Assembly: GCA_028279305.1 (NCBI GenBank)
Contig: JANQOA010000072.1
Location: forward strand, 1 to 35,426
Direction of reading: 5' to 3'
Length of the DNA: 35,426 nt
DNA from: Pseudomonadales bacterium
GTDB taxonomy: Bacteria > Pseudomonadota > Gammaproteobacteria > Pseudomonadales > Azotimanducaceae
The translations under genes and the position numbers were made by a program. How positions within the stretch are numbered: the stretch's first letter is position 1; each line of letters opens with the position of its first letter. Below are positions 31,903 through 35,426 of this stretch, one piece after another. The notes below the pieces were generated by a model. The model was given only the letters and a program-made list of their open reading frames with translations. It did not search any database and was not told where the DNA came from.

Positions 31903-32498
31903 TGCGGCAGGTGATCAGCGACCAGCTCTGCGACTTTGCCTCGATTTATGACGACGATGTTGAACTTGTCAGCGTATCCAGACCCCAGGCAGACCTTTGT
32001 GCAACCCTGTCGAAGCGACTAATCAGTTCACGCCAGATCCCCCAGTTACGATGGGTGCAGCATGCGGATGATTCCGCGGCCCCGGGCCGGGCGCTTGCGG
32101 CAACAGCAGATGCCCCGCTGCCCGATCAGATATCGCAGGCCAGCGACATGCTGGGTCAGCTTCTGGGTTGTGCGCGGGTCGGCGTACGGCTCGAAACATT
32201 AAGCGTTCCCATGTGCCCGCGCTTTCATGTAGATCAAGTTCCCTGCCGCTTGTTGATCACCCTCAGCGGCAAAGGCACGGAATGGATTCCCCACGGTGAC
32301 GTCGACTGGGATGTGTTTGCGGATATCGAAACAAGCGCACCCCCGGTTAGAGCTGAGAAGCAGATACAGCAATTGACCACGGGACACTGGTCGCTGCTTA
32401 AGGGTGGTGCCTGGAACGATAGCTTTAGCGGGGTTGTGCACCGGTCGCCCCGGGGCGTTGGCGAACGATTGCTGTTATCCCTCGACCCGATTTATTAA
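31902..32498 (+). CDS. DUF1826 domain protein
   Basis: This 198-aa protein has the DUF1826 hallmarks: MCPRFHVDQVPCRLLITL near 108-125, and GTEWIPHGDVDW. The conserved His and Cys residues suggest a metal or cofactor site, but no function is established. It overlaps the COG0523 stop by one base (TAATG), so both are coupled and probably zinc-controlled together. This gene pair occurs in other proteobacteria. Confidence 0.8.
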   Translation: MRQVISDQLCDFASIYDDDVELVSVSRPQADLCATLSKRLISSRQIPQLRWVQHADDSAAPGRALAATADAPLPDQISQASDMLGQLLGCARVGVRLETLSVPMCPRFHVDQVPCRLLITLSGKGTEWIPHGDVDWDVFADIETSAPPVRAEKQIQQLTTGHWSLLKGGAWNDSFSGVVHRSPRGVGERLLLSLDPIY

Positions 32499-32503
32499 AG
32501 ACA

Positions 32504-32529
32504 GGCGCAGTGCGGACGGCGCCAGTTTT
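32504..32529. terminator. Candidate terminator between convergent genes
   Basis: GGCGC (32504-32508) pairs with GCGCC (32519-32523) across a 10-base loop, followed by AGTTTT. It lies just after the DUF1826 stop. The stem is short, so confidence is low. Confidence 0.3.
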
Positions 32530-32571
32530 GCGGGCACATGAACCAGCAACCTGAATCGTCAACTTGAACCA

Positions 32572-33474
32572 TCAATAAGACACCGCTACGGACGTTGCCG
32601 GATTCAGATCTTCCCGGGGGTCGGTGAGCATGTTTTCCGGAAATTCAACACGAATCCCGGGCGCATCCACATCCAGACAGAGTTCGTGGTTGTTGTCACC
32701 GTCACCAAGATCACCGATTGCAAACGGCACAACACTTGTTAAATCACCGCCTTCTGCAGCGACAAACACCCTGTAGGCCAACCGTTCCACATCATCCACT
32801 TCATCACCGCCGGGTTTTGTCACCCCGCCTGTCCACACCACCCGAATGACCTGGCGGGTTGATGCCGGACATCCATCACCGCCGCCGAACGGCAGAGCCG
32901 TCGCCTGTTTGCCCAGCTCCCACTGATCTTCTCTTACAGCTTCCGCGTGAATCAGACGCGGCCCGCGCTCCAGCTCGATGACGTCAACACTTGTGCCCCT
33001 GAAATTGGAGCGGCCATCCATGGAGATAATATGACCGGTAATTTCCACCGCTACGGGCTGGTTTTCTATCGACCCAAAATCCCCAATCAGCAGCATGGTG
33101 CGAAGTTCACCCGCATCTTCAGCCGGCGCGGGTGTGGCGCACGCAACGCTGACCTGACTGCCGTCCGCCAGGGTAACGAGAAAATCGCCGGCCTGCATGG
33201 TCGTCAGGTCAAGCTCTTTGGAGAACACCACAGGCATGCCGTCCTGATGGCCAAATTCACCGCAGATCCGATAACTGGCCAGGAACGGAATAGCGTCATC
33301 CAGCCCGTAGAAGGCAGACAGCAGAGACGCGTCTTCACCGCCGGCGTCCGGGTAAGATGCCAACGCGGTTGAGTCGCTCTGCCCGGTACTGGCCAGACTG
33401 CTGATGTCTGAGCAGGCGGCAAGCAACTGCAGGGCCAGCAACAAAGATGCTGCCGGTTTGATCAGCGGTTTCAT
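32572..33474 (-). CDS. Unrecognised lipoprotein
   Basis: This 300-aa protein has a signal sequence and a lipobox LAAC with Cys21, followed by Ser (consistent with outer-membrane sorting). The mature part is rich in acidic and glycine residues (DLGDGDNN, GGEDASLL), with four or five cysteines that could form disulfides. I do not recognise the family. The ATG at 33474 is chosen; AAGGAT lies nine bases upstream, and a GTG three codons earlier is the alternative. The control region contains a 14-bp duplication. Confidence 0.6.
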   Translation of the reverse strand: MKPLIKPAASLLLALQLLAACSDISSLASTGQSDSTALASYPDAGGEDASLLSAFYGLDDAIPFLASYRICGEFGHQDGMPVVFSKELDLTTMQAGDFLVTLADGSQVSVACATPAPAEDAGELRTMLLIGDFGSIENQPVAVEITGHIISMDGRSNFRGTSVDVIELERGPRLIHAEAVREDQWELGKQATALPFGGGDGCPASTRQVIRVVWTGGVTKPGGDEVDDVERLAYRVFVAAEGGDLTSVVPFAIGDLGDGDNNHELCLDVDAPGIRVEFPENMLTDPREDLNPATSVAVSY

Positions 33475-33475
33475 T

Positions 33476-33503
33476 ATTGCCACATCCTTATTGCCACATC
33501 CTT
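33476..33503. repeat. 14-bp tandem duplication at the lipoprotein translation start
   Basis: ATTGCCACATCCTT occurs twice head-to-tail (33476-33489 and 33490-33503). On the minus strand this doubles the ribosome-binding region AAGGATGTGGCAAT directly before the lipoprotein ATG. Slippage could add or remove a copy. Confidence 0.85.
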
Positions 33504-33518
33504 CGTCTGAAGCTTGCC

Positions 33519-33767
33519 CTACTCTGCGTGCGTGCCGGGTTTGTCAGCTTCCCGGCATCGCGACAAGGCAATGGCTTTAACCTGCTCGCCGTCGTTCAGG
33601 GAGATATCAATCGAGGCACCAAATTCCATGACCGTACCGTCGGCTTCCACATAACTGATCATCAGCAAGTGGCTATCCCCGGTTTCCTCAACCCACCACA
33701 AATAATTGCGGCGGGTTGAGTTTTCCGATGCCAGAAATTCACCCCGCGGCAGGTTGTCAGTACACAC
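33519..33767 (-). CDS. Small hypothetical protein overlapping the secreted-protein gene
   Basis: The frame from GTG 33767 encodes 82 aa. Its start overlaps the stop of the 34848-33757 gene by 11 bases, on the same strand. There is no signal peptide; the sequence contains FLASENSTRR and LLMISYVEADGTVMEF and looks foldable but unfamiliar. AGGCG lies a few bases before the GTG. It may be a coupled small gene or a remnant of a longer protein; I cannot separate these. Confidence 0.4.
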   Translation of the reverse strand: MCTDNLPRGEFLASENSTRRNYLWWVEETGDSHLLMISYVEADGTVMEFGASIDISLNDGEQVKAIALSRCREADKPGTHAE

Positions 33768-34848
33768 ACGCTACGCCTGCAAAGACCTCTATGTCGCAAT
33801 GATAAACCGGTGAGCCCTGGTTCGGGTAACTCTTCTGAAACCCGGCATGCAGGCCTGATGCGCCCGAGTTAATAACAACCTGCTGGATGGTGGCCAGACA
33901 ACTCGTGTAGTTGGCAACTTTGTTGGAAGCAGTCAGCATATTTTCCATTGTGTTAATAGCGTTCAAACACTTTGCCGTGGAAATAGGAGAGTTGCGGGAA
34001 ATGCGGGCGACACCTTCAATGGTTGCACCTTTCTGCGCCTGAAAGCGGATGCGGTTTGCCATTATGCCGCGCTTGTCAGCAGCCACTGCTGATGATCCGA
34101 CCAGGATAAAATTAAAGCCAACATCGGGCTCTGACGTGTATACGGTGGCTGACGCACATACGGTGTGTGCGCCGTTAACGTTGGAAATCAGAATATCGTT
34201 GGGCGGGCAATCGCCATTCTGATCCGGAGCAACAATGGGTTCAATCTGCTGTGTATCGATCACCCAATAGAGCAGTGCCGCGGGGTTAATCGTGATGTTT
34301 ACCGGCGTTTCGTACCAATCGAACTGGAAGGTTGCATAGTTGAAAAAACCCTGCCGCGCGGTCAACGAGTGGGTGCCGTTCGGCAATGTGTAGGTGCCGT
34401 CGGAGTTGGCCGCTATCTGATTGCCGTTGCTGTCCAGCAGGTATGGGATCTGCTGTACATAGTAGCCAGGGTTCCATTCGATCCTGAACGTGTTGCTGGT
34501 GCGAACCTCATTAATCGGCCCATAGAAATAACCAAGACCCAGGGTCGCTGCAGGTTCAGCCACATTTGCACCGGCCTGCATCAAATCATCCAGCTCCATA
34601 AAGCCGGTTTCCGTGTTGTTCACGTTCTCAGGCGTCACCGTTATGGTCGATTTAATGTAGTCGATGTAAGCAAGCGCGGCCTGGTATTGCGCCAACACAA
34701 ACCCCACATCGAATCGCGGCAATCGGTAGTTGTCGTAATCCTGCCCGTAGCACACGGCAACCACGCCCGCACTCACACAGAATTCAGCATGTGCAACCGG
34801 CGCATAGCTGCAAACCAGAATAACCAGCGCAACTAAGTGTTTCTTCAT
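33757..34848 (-). CDS. Unrecognised secreted protein
   Basis: This 363-aa protein begins with a clear signal peptide (MKKHLVALVILVCSYAPVAHA, cleavage after about residue 21). The mature part contains several cysteines, YFYGPINEVRTS, a hydrophilic beta-rich middle (TYTLPNGTHSLTAR) and a helical stretch SPISTAKCLNAINTMENML. I do not recognise the family, and no catalytic motif is evident. GAGGAGA precedes the ATG but lies inside an inverted repeat that could fold over it. It is probably translated together with the small ORF downstream. Confidence 0.65.
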   Translation of the reverse strand: MKKHLVALVILVCSYAPVAHAEFCVSAGVVAVCYGQDYDNYRLPRFDVGFVLAQYQAALAYIDYIKSTITVTPENVNNTETGFMELDDLMQAGANVAEPAATLGLGYFYGPINEVRTSNTFRIEWNPGYYVQQIPYLLDSNGNQIAANSDGTYTLPNGTHSLTARQGFFNYATFQFDWYETPVNITINPAALLYWVIDTQQIEPIVAPDQNGDCPPNDILISNVNGAHTVCASATVYTSEPDVGFNFILVGSSAVAADKRGIMANRIRFQAQKGATIEGVARISRNSPISTAKCLNAINTMENMLTASNKVANYTSCLATIQQVVINSGASGLHAGFQKSYPNQGSPVYHCDIEVFAGVACVY

Positions 34849-34853
34849 TCCCG

Positions 34854-34882
34854 TCTCCTCAAACTAGTCTAGTTAGAGGAGA
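34854..34882. promoter_or_regulatory. Inverted repeat enclosing the ribosome-binding site
   Basis: TCTCCTC (34854-34860) pairs with GAGGAGA (34876-34882), and AACTAG (34862-34867) with CTAGTT (34869-34874), with one mismatch pair (34861/34875). In the minus-strand mRNA the Shine-Dalgarno GAGGAGA, a few bases before the ATG at 34848, is complementary to the upstream UCUCCUC. The hairpin would hide it from ribosomes. Confidence 0.7.
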
Positions 34883-34886
34883 TTTA

Positions 34887-34915
34887 ATCGAATTTTCTTA
34901 TCTGCTGTATGTCAA
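34887..34915 (-). promoter_or_regulatory. Promoter candidate for the secreted-protein gene
   Basis: On the minus strand a perfect -35 TTGACA (34915-34910) is followed after 17 bp by TTCGAT (34892-34887), a weak -10. The start point would be near 34880, which would trim the first bases of the hairpin; a different -10 is possible. Confidence 0.4.
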
Positions 34916-34918
34916 CCC

Positions 34919-34943
34919 GCTGACACACAGATAAAATGTCAGC
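34919..34943. promoter_or_regulatory. 7-bp inverted repeat upstream of the promoter
   Basis: GCTGACA (34919-34925) pairs with TGTCAGC (34937-34943) over 11 bases. It sits immediately upstream of the -35 of the secreted-protein gene, and 24 bases after the membrane-protein stop. It could be an operator or a terminator stem without a T-tract. Confidence 0.45.
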
Positions 34944-34966
34944 AGATGAGTACCTCAAATCAGGCG

Positions 34967-35341
34967 TTAGTCCCGCAGCCGGGCGGATTCCAGAACCTCA
35001 CGGGTCAACTGGTGGTCATTGGTCACCAACAGACCGGCGAGCACCGCGAGGATAAACACAGATACCAACACCATATCAACCGAACTCTTCCTGGCTGCCA
35101 GGCCGATCACGAACCCGGCAACAATAATCAGGCTGCCCAGGTGCAGCGTATGAAAAACCGGCACGTCAAACAGCAGGTACAACAGCGGAATTTGCTGCAG
35201 TTGCATGACAATCAGGACCGCGTACGCGGGTGCCCTTATCGATTCAAAATAGATCCGGTAGTCCGACACGGGTGCAACCGGCACCAGCAGGGATGCGGCA
35301 ATCAGCAAGGTCACCGGTCCGGTGAGCAGCTGTGAACCCAA
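34967..35341 (-). CDS. Small membrane protein or C-terminal part of a longer one
   Basis: This frame encodes 124 aa with about four hydrophobic helices: LLTGPVTLLIAASLLVPVA, then APAYAVLIVMQLQQIPLLYLL, LGSLIIVAGFVIGLA and MVLVSVFILAVLAGLLV. The apparent start at 35341 is TTG without a good ribosome-binding site, and the frame stays open to the edge, so this may not be the true N-terminus. I do not recognise the family. See the possible frameshift in the next entry. Confidence 0.5.
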   Translation of the reverse strand: MGSQLLTGPVTLLIAASLLVPVAPVSDYRIYFESIRAPAYAVLIVMQLQQIPLLYLLFDVPVFHTLHLGSLIIVAGFVIGLAARKSSVDMVLVSVFILAVLAGLLVTNDHQLTREVLESARLRD

Positions 35342-35424
35342 TACCGGTTGGCGGAGGTAAAGATGGGCGCAAGGTTGCTTAACGTACGGGCCAGACTGAA
35401 AGACAGAATCAGCGACGTTGCAAT
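35311..35424 (-). pseudogene. Upstream hydrophobic frame, possibly the same gene before a frameshift
   Basis: In the -1 register, a frame open to the edge encodes a helix-like stretch (SLILSFSLARTLSNLAPIF) and then NRYW before ending at the TGA at 35313-35311. Adding one base in the G-run at 35337-35339 would join it smoothly to the 34967 frame. It may instead be the end of a separate overlapping gene. Only a fragment is visible. Confidence 0.3.
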
Positions 35425-35426
35425 GG

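Noticed and set aside
1-35426. Mobile element or defence island
   Set aside because: No transposase, integrase, terminal repeats, tRNA junction or base-composition break was seen.

Overview
The window looks like chromosome from a GC-rich, respiring gammaproteobacterium, possibly a marine oligotroph of the Halieaceae/OM60 type. This placement is inferred from the gene set: an FNR with an intact cysteine set next to hemN, an OmpW-like porin, a UspE-like protein, a DksA-like protein, and many oxygenases and flavin oxidoreductases. I see no rRNA, tRNA, insertion sequence, integrase or CRISPR array. No stretch longer than about 240 bp lacks a gene.

Left part (1-10.7 kb): a catabolic locus around a divergent control region at about 5.2 kb. 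Leftward run an extradiol-type VOC dioxygenase, a sulfotransferase, a Rieske oxygenase, an SDR dehydrogenase and an amidase cut by the left edge. Rightward run a TetR regulator, an FAH-family hydrolase, an N-acyl-D-amino-acid deacylase-like amidohydrolase, an FAD oxidoreductase and a methyltransferase. Ring hydroxylation, extradiol cleavage and FAH hydrolysis form a coherent meta-cleavage series. The amide hydrolases and the sulfotransferase suggest a decorated, still unknown substrate. Two related operator-like palindromes lie between the two arms.

Middle (10.7-17.7 kb): a tyrosine phosphatase and a globin are translationally chained behind a 22-codon leader ORF. Then come a PhyH-type dioxygenase, a luciferase-like oxidoreductase with a GST, an EEP-family hydrolase, and hemN with an FNR-type regulator.

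Respiratory and stress block (17.7-24.6 kb): a perfect FNR box precedes ompW. Then follow a lipoprotein cytochrome c, a DUF4136 lipoprotein, a UspE-like protein, a second globin, an APC permease with an in-frame repeat, a DksA/TraR zinc-finger protein, a second cytochrome c and a sterol-desaturase-family protein. A 20-bp element is shared, with matched promoter spacing, upstream of both cytochromes and more weakly upstream of the second globin.

Right part (24.6-35.4 kb): a TetR gene and a Rieske/luciferase-like oxygenase pair diverge from a perfectly symmetrical two-way promoter. Next come an ArsR/AHSA1 pair, a PhoX-like lipoprotein, a COG0523 metallochaperone plus DUF1826 gene behind a Zur-like box, and a leftward group of unrecognised exported proteins. 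One of these has its ribosome-binding site inside an inverted repeat. A membrane-protein fragment, perhaps frameshifted, runs off the right edge.
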